A stretch of 64,000 nt of DNA from Cupriavidus phytohabitans (GCF_000426345.1 NZ_AUFE01000015.1:62001-126000), one strand, 5' to 3'; numbered from the stretch's first letter, positions 46,477-55,841 are shown. Notes: generated by a model from the sequence alone, not told the origin. Program-made: numbers and translations.

Positions 46477-47823
46477 TCAGGCGCGCGCTGATGCGCCACT
46501 CCGTCCCGCTTGGCTTGCCACCCCGTCATACCGGCCCCTCTCGCCCAACACACACAGCAGGCTACGTAGCACTTTTCTCATTTCGAATATCTGCCAACCA
46601 TCTATCCCTGCGGTCCGTAGGATCGCATTCGCTGTAAAATCCTCACGCTGGCAGCTCAGGGTCTCGATGGCGGCGAGCAGGCGCACCCTCTTCAATTCGA
46701 CGGAACGTTCCAATTCAGCGGCCATGTGATTTCGGTAGGCCGTGACAATCTGGGCCCACAGTTGCGGACAACGCCGTGCAAGAAATCGGCGATTGACGCC
46801 CAACTTGCGGCACACTGCTGCGCCTGATTCGACGCAGATGTCCAGCGCGCGGTATTTTTCGGCTAGGCGCTCGAGCTTCCCCTCCAACAGGTCGTCGCTT
46901 CGCCAAGCGGGTTCAACACGATCCGGCAAGGAAAAGGAATGCAACGGGGTACTTGACGGCAACGGCTCCCCCCGAAATAGGCTCAGGAGGCTCACCTCGC
47001 AGTGGGCGGCCACCGCCAGCAGCACGGAGAGACTCGGCCGGCCGCGCGCGCCCACGACCAATGCTGCGCTCGAACAGTGCAAACGCCGCGCGAGTGCGGT
47101 CCGGGAGCGGAATCGACCGATGCAGCCGGCCAGGCCAGCCTCCAGTCGCTCGCGAGATAGCTGGCCGCCACCCGAGACATAAGCCACCAAGTCACCCACC
47201 TCGCGTGCGACCCAAATTTCTGTACGGTCCGCCTTAATGGGTATATGCGCCCCGCAAGCCATCCCGATACTGCCGCATTGGCGACAAACGCCGTATAGCT
47301 GCGGTCGCTGGCTCGGCGCGAGCCGCACCGTGGGATCGCTGCACACCTCATTCACCAGGCGCACGTCATGGAGGGGACATGCCTTGACCGCCTGGAACTC
47401 CCAGAGGGCCTGCCCATACCAACCGAGCCGGGGCTCCGCGAAGCACGTCGGGCAATAGCGTCGCTTCAATTGCGCAAGCCCGCTATGCCCAACCAATGCG
47501 GCCAGTCCTTGCAAACTCCCGTGTCGGATGGCTTCGACCCCCGTCAATTCCACCAGCGCATCCGTCAGGCAGCGCAGCACCACACTATCGGCTGACAAGC
47601 CCATGCCGTCCTGGATCTGATAGCAAACATGCGTGCCCATCCCCAAGTCTCTGAGGCGGGGAACGACGTAGGCGCGGTACAGCGTGGACGGTGCGACGCG
47701 GTGCAAGTATGCCAAGCGATAAAAATAACTGCATAGCGATTCGCTAAACAACGTGCCTGACCCAATCCATGGCACGGCGTACAGCACACTACATTTGCCG
47801 TCTTTCATGCTAGCCTCACTCAC
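46477..47823 (-). CDS. tniQ: TniQ/TnsD-family targeting protein
   Basis: A 448-residue TniQ protein. The N-terminal half starts with the family segment VPWIGSGTLFSESLCSYFYR. Zinc ligands are visible: C124-x2-C127 with C149-x2-H152, and C180-x2-C183. The C-terminal half is helical and probably binds DNA. TniQ/TnsD proteins choose the target site and recruit TnsC. It starts 2 bases after the TnsC stop, as third gene of the operon. The length is between short TniQ and long TnsD, so I cannot tell whether it reads a specific att site. Confidence 0.86.
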   Translation of the reverse strand: MSEASMKDGKCSVLYAVPWIGSGTLFSESLCSYFYRLAYLHRVAPSTLYRAYVVPRLRDLGMGTHVCYQIQDGMGLSADSVVLRCLTDALVELTGVEAIRHGSLQGLAALVGHSGLAQLKRRYCPTCFAEPRLGWYGQALWEFQAVKACPLHDVRLVNEVCSDPTVRLAPSQRPQLYGVCRQCGSIGMACGAHIPIKADRTEIWVAREVGDLVAYVSGGGQLSRERLEAGLAGCIGRFRSRTALARRLHCSSAALVVGARGRPSLSVLLAVAAHCEVSLLSLFRGEPLPSSTPLHSFSLPDRVEPAWRSDDLLEGKLERLAEKYRALDICVESGAAVCRKLGVNRRFLARRCPQLWAQIVTAYRNHMAAELERSVELKRVRLLAAIETLSCQREDFTANAILRTAGIDGWQIFEMRKVLRSLLCVLGERGRYDGVASQAGRSGASARA

Positions 47824-47825
47824 AT

Positions 47826-48914
47826 CTATTGCGTAGGGAATTCCGCCGGCTCTCCGAGGCAGTCGAATTTCGCCATCTCGGTCTCATTTTTTTCGAACGC
47901 TGCCACCAGGCTGGCACGCTGGAGTGCAGGAAGATAGCTCCGTTTCAAGAACCCATTGTCCCACTCGCCCCCATTGTCGTTTTGCTTCACCAGACAACTG
48001 GCCATGATTTGCTTGAGCAAGCCCATGTTGCCGAGGCTATGCCACAATAACTCCGGACAATAGTGGTCCACATCCATGCAATCCGGCCACGGCCAATGGG
48101 CCTTGATCTTAGACAGTATCGACAGATACTGCGCCAGGACCATGTCTTGTCTATGCTTGCGCTCCCCTGCCAACTTCAATTCCGCCATCGCGTGATCGTA
48201 ACGTGGAAAGAAAATCGTTCGCCCGCGTCGCACATATTGCTCATAGGATCTGGCGCGCTCCGTCACATTGAAGTCCCCCACCACAATCAACTTTGGGCAA
48301 TCGTCTCGCGCCAAGGATTTGAGCATATCCATCATCGGTTCCATCTCGTGGAATCTCAATAGGTGCAGGACCTCGTCAATGGCGAGCGCGAGATGTTGCC
48401 GACACTGAAACATGCTCTTGATTGACTCGAACAACACCCTCGCCGTCGGGCCGCGACTATTGCGCTCGAGTAACAGCCGACCGCTCTTGACGATCATCCC
48501 AACTTTCTTGTCAATCAACGGTTCATATCCTGCACGCAGTATCAAGGTATAAAAGGCCTTGAGCATCATCCTCTGCTCACCAATGGCCGGCGCCTCGACA
48601 TAAATGATTCCGCCCGGCTTACGGTAATCCTTTTGAGCCACCACGCCCGGCAGTATTTCCTCCAACAACCAGGACTTTCCCACGCCGGACACGCCCGCCA
48701 ACACGATGATTGGCACGCCATTGTGCGGACATAGATAGTGAGTCATGCTGTCCATGACATTGATCAGCAGCGGATGTGACAGGCTCAGGTATTTGAATTT
48801 TTTTACTTTATCGTAATTCGATAACGTATATCGTTCATGCGGGGCCAGTTCGACCAACGGCCGGCACTCGACTTCCTGATCGGTTTCCTTAACGCCCCCC
48901 TTCCTGCCTTCCAT
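47826..48914 (-). CDS. tnsC: TnsC/TniB-like AAA+ ATPase, transposition regulator
   Basis: A 362-residue AAA+ protein. Walker A is GVSGVGKS at about 74-81 and Walker B LALAIDE at about 175-181; VVGDFNVTERARSYEQ may be the sensor region. Such ATPases form filaments on target DNA and link the target selector to the transposase. The start is the ATG overlapping the TnsAB stop (ATGA); a longer in-frame reading inside the upstream gene has no protein character and is rejected. Confidence 0.88.
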   Translation of the reverse strand: MEGRKGGVKETDQEVECRPLVELAPHERYTLSNYDKVKKFKYLSLSHPLLINVMDSMTHYLCPHNGVPIIVLAGVSGVGKSWLLEEILPGVVAQKDYRKPGGIIYVEAPAIGEQRMMLKAFYTLILRAGYEPLIDKKVGMIVKSGRLLLERNSRGPTARVLFESIKSMFQCRQHLALAIDEVLHLLRFHEMEPMMDMLKSLARDDCPKLIVVGDFNVTERARSYEQYVRRGRTIFFPRYDHAMAELKLAGERKHRQDMVLAQYLSILSKIKAHWPWPDCMDVDHYCPELLWHSLGNMGLLKQIMASCLVKQNDNGGEWDNGFLKRSYLPALQRASLVAAFEKNETEMAKFDCLGEPAEFPTQ

Positions 48915-51739
48915 CACGCCATCCCCTTGATTAACTTCAGGTCGACGGACCGCAGTGCCAGGTGCTCCTCGGCCTGCGCGGGCCATGCCACTATGGGCTT
49001 GCCCTTCGGCTTGGGCGCCGTTGGCCCAGTGGAGGCAGTTGGAGCACGTGCGGTTGGGGCAGCCGAGGTATCGTGCGCCCCGCAGGCATCCTGGCCGGCA
49101 TCCTCCACCGCATCGGGAGCGCGCTGCGCGTCCGACAGGATGTTCGGCATTGCCACGTCCAAAGCTTCGGGGCGCTGCACGGTATGCGAAGGCCAGTCGA
49201 TCCGCGCTGCCATGGCCAGTGCGCTGTATAGGCGAAGCATCTCTTGCTGTTGCCACGTGATGCAGGGATCGAAATGACGAGCCTCGAGCGACATCACATC
49301 GCGCTCTTCGTGATACTCGAATCGGGAACGTTGCGCCGCCGCTCCCGCCTCTTTTCGCATTTGCCGCAGGGCTTGTTCCACCTGGAAGCGCGTGCGGTTC
49401 GGCACGGGACTCAGGTCGCGTGCAATGGCCACGAGGATCTGATTGTTGTATTCCACATAGACCACGTCGGCATTGAACGGCTCAACCCTCACCAAAGCGG
49501 TTTCGTGTTGTTTGGCATCGGCAAACGCGTCATGCCAGTACCATCGGTAGTCGACCCACACCCCCCGACGTTGGTCAACGACATGCTTAGGATGCGATGC
49601 AAAGGGTGACGTGAGGATCAGCAAATGTTCGTCAAACTTAACCCGACGAAATGGTTGCGCCCCGCACTCACGCTCAAGGTTTTGCTCGAAGGCTTTCGGA
49701 GTCATCCCGAGTACCGGATGTACGTCTTTGGCGTCCTTGATCGTAAAAAAATACGCTTCGTATCGACGATAAAGACTCCATAGCGTTTCCTCCGCCACCT
49801 CTTTCGGTGAGGGATACCCGTTGTAGGCGCGCGCCTCTTTCAGATGAGACGTGCATCCGGCCAAAAGCCGATCCACCTCCCACTCGCGCGATCGATTGCG
49901 CGTCTCAATCGGCGCGCCTTGACGCGGGTTTTGCTTGGCGCGCTTGCAGATCGTGATGCCATGCAACTTGGCGAACCGCTTGACTGCAGCAGCTCGCAAG
50001 TTGATTCCACCGTCCACAATGACTCTTTGCGGTACCTGCCCCCAGCGCCGGACGTAGTCACGCAGTACCATCAATACACATTCTGCAGATGCGCTGCCGT
50101 AGGATAAGTACAGCGCGCGCGCGCGTTTGGTGCAGGCATCCTGCGCCAGCGTGATTAGGGGTCGTCCAAGTCGGACGCCAGTCGTCGGTGCGACAGTTTC
50201 CGCATCTGCCGGTGTGTGATCAATGTGAACACACTGGTGCGGCAAGAGTCCGTGGGGCGACAGACCAGGATCTAGACTTGTCGCAATTGGTTTCATGGCC
50301 AGCGCCGCCCGCGCCCCATGTTTCCGCGTGAGATCCCGATGATCGTGCACGCGGCACAGGAAGGTGGGATAGCTCATCGGCACCCGGTGCAGCCGCAACG
50401 CTACCCCCTTGTATCGCACGTAACAACCACGCGCTGTGACATTGGGCGACCGGTGATAGACGCGGCGGATCATTTTCATGGCGAGAAGTTCGGCCTCTTC
50501 AGGCAAGCGAGGGGATCGATTCCCACGCTTTCGGACGTCCCCTGCCAGCCGGATGGCAGCTTCCATGTCCGTATCGCTCGACGCGACGATGGCACGGTAT
50601 CGTGCCATCTGTCGTTTGGAACGGATCTCGCGACCCTCACGGACGGCGCTCAGCCTTTCGATCCCTTGGTCCAGCAACGTCGGCGGCAGCAACGCCAGTT
50701 GCTCGCGAAGGGCCGGTTGAATCGAGCCATCCGCCGCGGCGATCGCGGGCGGCAAACAAGCATGTGCGACCACTTCAAGTGGCAACACCCTCACCGTGTC
50801 ACCCGGCCCCCGCAGCCGAACCGACTCGCCATCAATACAGTCGACCCAATGGCTTTCGCCATTAAACTGGATGAGCGCGCCAGGAATGACGTTGCCGCGC
50901 CGCGGAAGCGGCAAGCTATCCCGAACGGTGTCGGCAACACTGCAAATTGCCATCGCCACAGGATCTCGAAAAACCCGGAAAGTGTCGTCACCATCCAGGC
51001 GGCAATGCACGAGGTCGCACCAGAGAATGCGCTGTGCAATGGCTAGCCGAATCGTATCGGCATCGAATTGATAGAGTTCTCGCAGTTGCCTCAGCGTCAG
51101 CACGACCTCCCGTTCTATCACGCCGCGAATCTGGCGCTTGAGATCCCCCTCCATCGCCGCCAGGCCAGCGTATCGCTGCAAATCCCGCATGTTGCCGACC
51201 AGAACGAGCGGAATCTCAACGAGACTGTGCATCTCATATCTGAACCCCAGCGCCTCATATTTTGATTCACCGGGCCGCCAGTGCCAGTGATACGGGGACT
51301 CACTGTCCTTGTAGTAGTTCGTTGAATTCTGGCTTTGCCGAAACAGGAATCCTTCGTCCTTCCAGTCCTGCACCACAATGCCGTCCTTCTTTACGAGCAA
51401 GAGCTGGGGACGATGGAGCAAGCGCATCGCTCCGTTGGGGCGAGCATCCGATCGCACAGCAATCTCGATTTCCCAGGGCTGGAAATAAAACTCCCGCACA
51501 GTCACGTCCAGTTCGAGCAGCTCGGCCAACGGAGCGCCTACTTTGCGGCCCGGAACCGCCACGGTCCCCTGCATCTTCTCGCTGTTCACGTACTCGATGC
51601 ACCCGGTGATCGACCGCGCCAGCCCCGAAGCATCGCGCTCCCGAACAGCCGCGAGCAATGTACGCCCTGGTGCAGGGATCGCCCGATTGGACAGCAACAG
51701 GCTTAGCGCATCCGCATCCAGCATGGCTTGCTCCTGCAT
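48914..51739 (-). CDS. tnsAB: TnsA-TnsB fusion transposase
   Basis: A 941-residue protein with two parts. Residues about 40-265 read like TnsA nuclease (LAELLELDVTVREFYFQPWE, then LLLVKKDGIVVQDWK). The rest is a TnsB-type DDE transposase with D507 (HIDHTP), D576 (IVDGG) and E612 (GAPIE), and a Mu-type C-terminal domain. TnsB cuts and joins the 3' ends; TnsA cuts the 5' strands for cut-and-paste movement. By eye, the residue where TnsA has its catalytic Asp is Gln112 (HRPQLLL), so the nuclease may be impaired. It overlaps tnsC by ATGA. First gene of the operon. Confidence 0.86.
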   Translation of the reverse strand: MQEQAMLDADALSLLLSNRAIPAPGRTLLAAVRERDASGLARSITGCIEYVNSEKMQGTVAVPGRKVGAPLAELLELDVTVREFYFQPWEIEIAVRSDARPNGAMRLLHRPQLLLVKKDGIVVQDWKDEGFLFRQSQNSTNYYKDSESPYHWHWRPGESKYEALGFRYEMHSLVEIPLVLVGNMRDLQRYAGLAAMEGDLKRQIRGVIEREVVLTLRQLRELYQFDADTIRLAIAQRILWCDLVHCRLDGDDTFRVFRDPVAMAICSVADTVRDSLPLPRRGNVIPGALIQFNGESHWVDCIDGESVRLRGPGDTVRVLPLEVVAHACLPPAIAAADGSIQPALREQLALLPPTLLDQGIERLSAVREGREIRSKRQMARYRAIVASSDTDMEAAIRLAGDVRKRGNRSPRLPEEAELLAMKMIRRVYHRSPNVTARGCYVRYKGVALRLHRVPMSYPTFLCRVHDHRDLTRKHGARAALAMKPIATSLDPGLSPHGLLPHQCVHIDHTPADAETVAPTTGVRLGRPLITLAQDACTKRARALYLSYGSASAECVLMVLRDYVRRWGQVPQRVIVDGGINLRAAAVKRFAKLHGITICKRAKQNPRQGAPIETRNRSREWEVDRLLAGCTSHLKEARAYNGYPSPKEVAEETLWSLYRRYEAYFFTIKDAKDVHPVLGMTPKAFEQNLERECGAQPFRRVKFDEHLLILTSPFASHPKHVVDQRRGVWVDYRWYWHDAFADAKQHETALVRVEPFNADVVYVEYNNQILVAIARDLSPVPNRTRFQVEQALRQMRKEAGAAAQRSRFEYHEERDVMSLEARHFDPCITWQQQEMLRLYSALAMAARIDWPSHTVQRPEALDVAMPNILSDAQRAPDAVEDAGQDACGAHDTSAAPTARAPTASTGPTAPKPKGKPIVAWPAQAEEHLALRSVDLKLIKGMA

Positions 51740-52116
51740 CTGGTGAGGCGTACCCGTCCGCCCAGGCAGCGATCACCGGTGGCCGCCCTGTCATGCCCGA
51801 CATTGCATGACGAGTACGTCTGCCGTTGCTGCGTGGAAAGCTTGTAACTGTTGTAGTTCTAGACGCTGGAAGCGTGGCCGTAAACATCCGCGTGCGTCTC
51901 CGACGCGCCGCTCACTGACCCGTCGCACACGGGCGTGCTGCCTCTCCCACAGAACTGCTGGATGACCCAGAAAAAATAAAAATTCAATGAACAAATCCGA
52001 TGATTTTCTGAATAAACGTCAATCCGCACGTTGAAATTTAATATTTATTTTTTATGCGATGCAGATCCGTCTGTTCCGTGAATCCTTATCGCCCCACGCC
52101 GTATCTCGCTACCAAT
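51740..52116. other. AT-rich gap upstream of tnsAB, possible right end of the element
   Basis: No gene seen. Base composition falls sharply at 51970-52060. AATCCG recurs at 51994 and 52021, 27 bases apart, the same spacing as the repeats at the left edge; sequence likeness to those repeats is weak (GCGGATTGACGTTTAT on the minus strand against GCCGCATTACGCTTAT). It may hold the tns promoter and a transposon end. Confidence 0.35.
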
Positions 52117-54015
52117 CTAGAAGATGCCGGGTCGCTCGAGTTCCTGCGCGCGTCGCTCGGCCTCCGCCCGCACGTAGACCGAGGTGGTGGCTAGCGAAGC
52201 ATGTCCAAGTTGACTCTGCACGACATCCAAGGCCACGCCGTGCGCGATGGCGTGATTGCCGAAAGAATGCCTGAGCCAGTGCGCAGAGGCCGATGCGACA
52301 CGCGAAGCACCTGTAGGATCTTCTCCCTCGAGCATGGCGGCCGCGCGCCGGAAGAACCGCTTCAAGATCGCGTGGATCTGCTGCACCGACAGCGCGCCCA
52401 TCCTGCCGTCAGCCTTGACCCGGCCAATCAGGGGCGTGGCAGGAAGCAAGCGGTTGAAGTCTGTAGTGAGCCCGCGCGCGAACAGGTAGCGACGCAGCGC
52501 CCCGATCACCGCATGCGAGACGTGCACCTCGCGCTCAAGCGTACCTTTGCCCGTAAACACCAGTTCCCAGGAGCCGCGCGGGTCGTCTGGCAAGTCGCGA
52601 TGCCGCAAGTCCCCTACCGTAGCCCGCGACAGCTCGGCAATGCGCAAGCCCGTCGCATACGCAAAGCGCAACAGGAAGAGCAGCCGCGCATCGCGTAGAT
52701 CGTCCGCCGGCAATTCGGCGGCGCAGCGCTGGAGAAAGGCCCACTGGGTCTTCGTGAAACTGCGTGAGACCTGGATGCGCGAGCGGGGCACCTTGGGTTT
52801 CGCCACCAGGGCCCACGGGTTGTAGCGCAGGTACTGGGCGTCGACCAGCCACGCACACAGGCCGCTCACCACGGTAAAACTCTGGCGCAGGCTGGCCGGC
52901 GATAGCGGCCCGGCAAAGGGACGCCATTCATAGGAATACCTTGGCACGCCACGGTGACCAATCCACTGCGCGGCCGGCTGCGGATCGGCCAGGAAGGCTA
53001 GATAGGCCGTGCAATCCTCCACGGTCAGGTCAGACAGCGCCTTGCCACGCACGAATACGGCCCACAACAGCAGCCGCTCCGCATGACACCGGTAGGTCCG
53101 CCACGTTGGTCCGTGCTCCGCCCCCCGTGTCGCGAGCCATGCCTGAATGGCCGCCAAGTCTTGCTGCGCCGCGATGCGCGCGTGCGCCTCGGGCCCCGAC
53201 CGATTGTGACCGGTGCGCCCGTCGCGGTCGGCCGGCACAAGCAACGCCTCAAGCGGCGCGATCATGACCGCCGCGGGCCGCAGGGCCGCGCGGGCCGCCG
53301 TCGTGAGGGCGCGCCGCGGCGCCAGGGCCGCCGGGGCGAGCGCACCAAGCGCGCCGAGCGCCCCGATTTCGGTTTGGAGCCAAGCCACGATCCGTTGCGC
53401 CGTCACCGCGCCAATACGCGGCACGCGCCGGTACCAGCGCACTCCGCGCGCGACGACACAGGCCTGCAGGTCGGCGAGCGTCGCGAGACCTGCCGCAGCG
53501 AGCCGCGCGGCGACCGCGGGCGCGAACCACCCCGCCACGGCATCGGCCGGGGTCGGCGTGCGCGTGAGAAACGGGCGCGCCGCATCAAGCGCCGCGAGCT
53601 GACGCGCCCGCATACGTCCCGGTACCCCCTTGCCGGTGGATCGGAACAGGGCTTGCCACGTCGGCTCGTCAGGCAGTTTCTTTGGTGCACGGGCACCGCC
53701 ATCGTCGCCAAACGCGCCATCGACGGGCTGCAGACGGCGTACGCCGCGGTGCAGTTCGGCCTCGATCGTCTGCTGCGTCAGACGGGCCTGGCGCCGGTCG
53801 CGGCCGGTCTCCAGATAACGTGCCCCCAACTCGGCCAGATCCAGCCCTTCGAGCACGCCGCGGTAGAAAGCGAAATGGTGCGCCCCGAGGTAGCGCGTCG
53901 GCGCCATGGGCTGGCCGGCGCCGCGCCGGCGACGCCCCTGGGTGGCTGGGTTTTCCGGGTCGGAAGGCACCCCGGGCGGCGCCGAGCGGTGCGGGGCGGC
54001 GGGGTCGGAAGCCAT
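52117..54015 (-). CDS. Large tyrosine recombinase with N-terminal DUF3701-type domain
   Basis: A 632-residue site-specific recombinase. Residues 1-270 form the DUF3701-like N-terminal part with LGAHHFAFYRGVLEGLDL. A SAM-like core-binding domain (about 280-400) precedes the catalytic domain with R458 (GLRIAEL), K490 (TGKG), H579-x2-R582 (HWLRH), H605 (LGHASLATT) and Y614. All catalytic residues are present. The start at 54015 follows GAGGAGGG and is preferred to a longer reading. Such integrases are carried by mobile islands. Beside the tns operon it might resolve cointegrates or drive its own element. Confidence 0.88.
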   Translation of the reverse strand: MASDPAAPHRSAPPGVPSDPENPATQGRRRRGAGQPMAPTRYLGAHHFAFYRGVLEGLDLAELGARYLETGRDRRQARLTQQTIEAELHRGVRRLQPVDGAFGDDGGARAPKKLPDEPTWQALFRSTGKGVPGRMRARQLAALDAARPFLTRTPTPADAVAGWFAPAVAARLAAAGLATLADLQACVVARGVRWYRRVPRIGAVTAQRIVAWLQTEIGALGALGALAPAALAPRRALTTAARAALRPAAVMIAPLEALLVPADRDGRTGHNRSGPEAHARIAAQQDLAAIQAWLATRGAEHGPTWRTYRCHAERLLLWAVFVRGKALSDLTVEDCTAYLAFLADPQPAAQWIGHRGVPRYSYEWRPFAGPLSPASLRQSFTVVSGLCAWLVDAQYLRYNPWALVAKPKVPRSRIQVSRSFTKTQWAFLQRCAAELPADDLRDARLLFLLRFAYATGLRIAELSRATVGDLRHRDLPDDPRGSWELVFTGKGTLEREVHVSHAVIGALRRYLFARGLTTDFNRLLPATPLIGRVKADGRMGALSVQQIHAILKRFFRRAAAMLEGEDPTGASRVASASAHWLRHSFGNHAIAHGVALDVVQSQLGHASLATTSVYVRAEAERRAQELERPGIF

Positions 54016-54339
54016 ACGGGCCCTCCTCTTTTCAGCGCCGGACAGGTGGCCCATCCGCCGCTTGGTGGGTAAATCGCGAGAAACGCTTATGCAGATAGGT
54101 ACAGATATCTTGATAGGCGAATTTGCTCGCCAACCCAAGGGCCGCACGCGGTCACCGAAGCGTGATGGGTGTCACGCTAGCTCTGGCTCGTGGGAAATCG
54201 GCAGATCCGCCCACAGTTGTTGAGAAATCCAGGACTTACCGGCGCTCATACGCTCGATTTGGATCAGACCCGGCGGCGCGCTGCCCGCGCCGGGCGACTG
54301 GCCCATAGCGGCTCGCCATTGACCCAGGGCGATGGCCCT
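54016..54339. other. Intergenic stretch upstream of the integrase
   Basis: I see no gene here. TATGCAGATAGGTACAGATA lies near 54087, and a GC hairpin (GCCCGCGCCGGGC) near 54284. An attachment site could lie here but I cannot identify one. Confidence 0.4.
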
Positions 54340-54576
54340 TCACGACCACCAATCAAAGCGTTGGAAAAAAGCCGTTGGCCTCTGCCCAAGCGCCAGCAGC
54401 CACTCGCCCACCTCCACCACATCAAGGCGCCGCTCCAGCAATTCGACCTTGGCGACGTAGGATTGCGGCCTACTTAAACGTTCAGCAAGGGCTTGCTGAG
54501 TGATCTGAAGGGCTTGCCGTTCCCGGCGAAGTTCGGTAATGACGGCTGCATAGCGCGCGGAGTGAATGGTCTTCAT
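54340..54576 (-). CDS. Small XRE-family DNA-binding protein
   Basis: A 78-residue single-domain helix-turn-helix protein (RRERQALQITQQALAERLSRP, then QSYVAKVELLERRLDVVE), typical Cro/C1 type. The ATG at 54576 opens the domain; a longer reading adds unrelated sequence. It is divergent from the gene at 54659 and may regulate it. Confidence 0.75.
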   Translation of the reverse strand: MKTIHSARYAAVITELRRERQALQITQQALAERLSRPQSYVAKVELLERRLDVVEVGEWLLALGQRPTAFFQRFDWWS

Positions 54577-54658
54577 CACATGATGCGACCATCTATTCCA
54601 AAAAATCCCAAAATAGGATAATTTGGAATGGACTCCCCTTGCAGACATCACTCCTTAT

Positions 54659-55000
54659 ATGAGTTCACGCAGCGAACGCAAACAGGCCCTCGTCGAAGGG
54701 CGCAGAGGTGTCAAGGCTGAATTGATCGTCAGTCCGGGCAGGACCAAAGTGGCACTCGATGTGTTGAAGTTCGGCTTCCACGTCGTGGTGGAGCGGGCCG
54801 ACGTCGACCACTTGGTATTTTTTGAGGCCTCGGAAAAGTTGGAGATCAACTTGAAGGCGGGCAGCAAGGTGGTGCTGCGATGCACCTTGGATGGCGCGCA
54901 AGCCCTTGCCGTCAAACTCCTGCCTGAGGAACGGGACAACTGCTTCTGGTTCCACGCCAAGAATGGAGATCGTCTCTGTGCGTGGGACGACTTGCGCTGA
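54659..55000 (+). CDS. Hypothetical protein
   Basis: A 113-residue protein of mixed charge with alternating strands (KVALDVLKFGFHVVVERADV, then KLEINLKAGSKVVLRCTL). No family recognised. It is divergent from the XRE gene with 82 bases between. A TTG codon at 54623 could extend it by 12 residues; the ATG is preferred. Confidence 0.5.
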   Translation: MSSRSERKQALVEGRRGVKAELIVSPGRTKVALDVLKFGFHVVVERADVDHLVFFEASEKLEINLKAGSKVVLRCTLDGAQALAVKLLPEERDNCFWFHAKNGDRLCAWDDLR

Positions 55001-55071
55001 CATTGCGCCATTGGGAGCTGCCGCCGGTGGTCCTGATTATCCACGGCAGAAGCGGGTCCGGGCGTCCGGGA

Positions 55072-55137
55072 CTTCCCGATCGGTAAGACGGGGCGCGTTT
55101 GACGCTAAACTCTGCGAGAATCTTCCCGTACGGTAAG
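55072..55137. promoter_or_regulatory. Twin palindromic operators before the HipB-like gene
   Basis: CTTCCCGATCGGTAAG (55072-55087) and CTTCCCGTACGGTAAG (55122-55137) differ only in the central two bases and start 50 bases apart, the second ending 4 bases before the start of the HipB-like gene. This is how HipB-type antitoxins repress their own promoters. Confidence 0.7.
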
Positions 55138-55141
55138 GTGT

Positions 55142-55411
55142 ATGTACGGCAAGGCCAACCCCGTCGTGTCCACTGCGCACGACCGACGCCTGACCGTCCT
55201 CGGTGAAGTCACCACTCCCGCCGACCTGGGCGCGCTGATCAAACAGCTGCGGACGCAACAAGGCGTGACGCAGCAGGCGCTAGCCGCTTTCGCCGGCACT
55301 GGCCAGCGCTTCATTGTCGATCTCGAGCGAGGGAAGACAACGGTGCAGTTCAACAGGGTGCTGAGCGTGCTTGATAGGCTGGGTACCAAGCTGGCTGTCA
55401 TTGCGCGCTAG
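55142..55411 (+). CDS. HipB-like XRE antitoxin without a toxin gene
   Basis: An 89-residue protein. Its HTH (LGALIKQLRTQQGVTQQALA, FIVDLERGKTTVQFNRVLSV) is the HipB type, with the usual C-terminal LGTKLAVIAR tail. HipB binds operators and neutralises the HipA kinase. No hipA follows: the next gene is on the other strand and unrelated. It appears to be an orphan left after loss of the toxin, with its operators kept. Confidence 0.78.
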   Translation: MYGKANPVVSTAHDRRLTVLGEVTTPADLGALIKQLRTQQGVTQQALAAFAGTGQRFIVDLERGKTTVQFNRVLSVLDRLGTKLAVIAR

Positions 55412-55446
55412 CAACGCCGTCGTGGTGGCTGGATGCTGCGGCGCGT

Positions 55447-55773
55447 CTAGTCGTCCAATGCCTTCTGGGACACGATCCGGCCCCACGGCGTGAAGTTGTT
55501 GCTCAAGGTTCTTTTCACGGGCGCCAACAAACTCATCGCAAGGCCCACGAGTTGCACTGGCCTAGCAATGTCACGCTCAACGTCTTCGATAATTGCTGTC
55601 GTCTGAAACGCTGTTCTTTTGCCCGAGGCAGACTCAGAATACTCTTTCATGACGACATCGTAGTTGCCAGTGAACTCGGTTCCGGTGCCATCGTTGATAA
55701 TCTCCAAGTCCCCCAATAGACGAGAAGCCGCTTCGTCACCATTGGGAACGAGTTCAATTCGTACTCTTAGCAT
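55447..55773 (-). CDS. Hypothetical protein
   Basis: A 108-residue protein starting MLRVRIELVPNGDEAASRLLG with a strand-rich N-terminal half (DLEIINDGTGTEFTGNYDVV) and a helical C-terminal part. I do not recognise the family. It is on the minus strand, convergent with the HipB-like gene. Confidence 0.5.
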   Translation of the reverse strand: MLRVRIELVPNGDEAASRLLGDLEIINDGTGTEFTGNYDVVMKEYSESASGKRTAFQTTAIIEDVERDIARPVQLVGLAMSLLAPVKRTLSNNFTPWGRIVSQKALDD

Positions 55774-55841
55774 GTGTTATCCGTTTATGGTAGGGGCCTG
55801 ACGAGCGCGCAGCGGCTAACCTGCTCCTCTTGCGCCATTCG

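Noticed and set aside
53083-54072. Plus-strand open frame opposite the integrase
   Set aside because: It lacks protein character; the minus-strand integrase has all catalytic residues and a good ribosome binding site.
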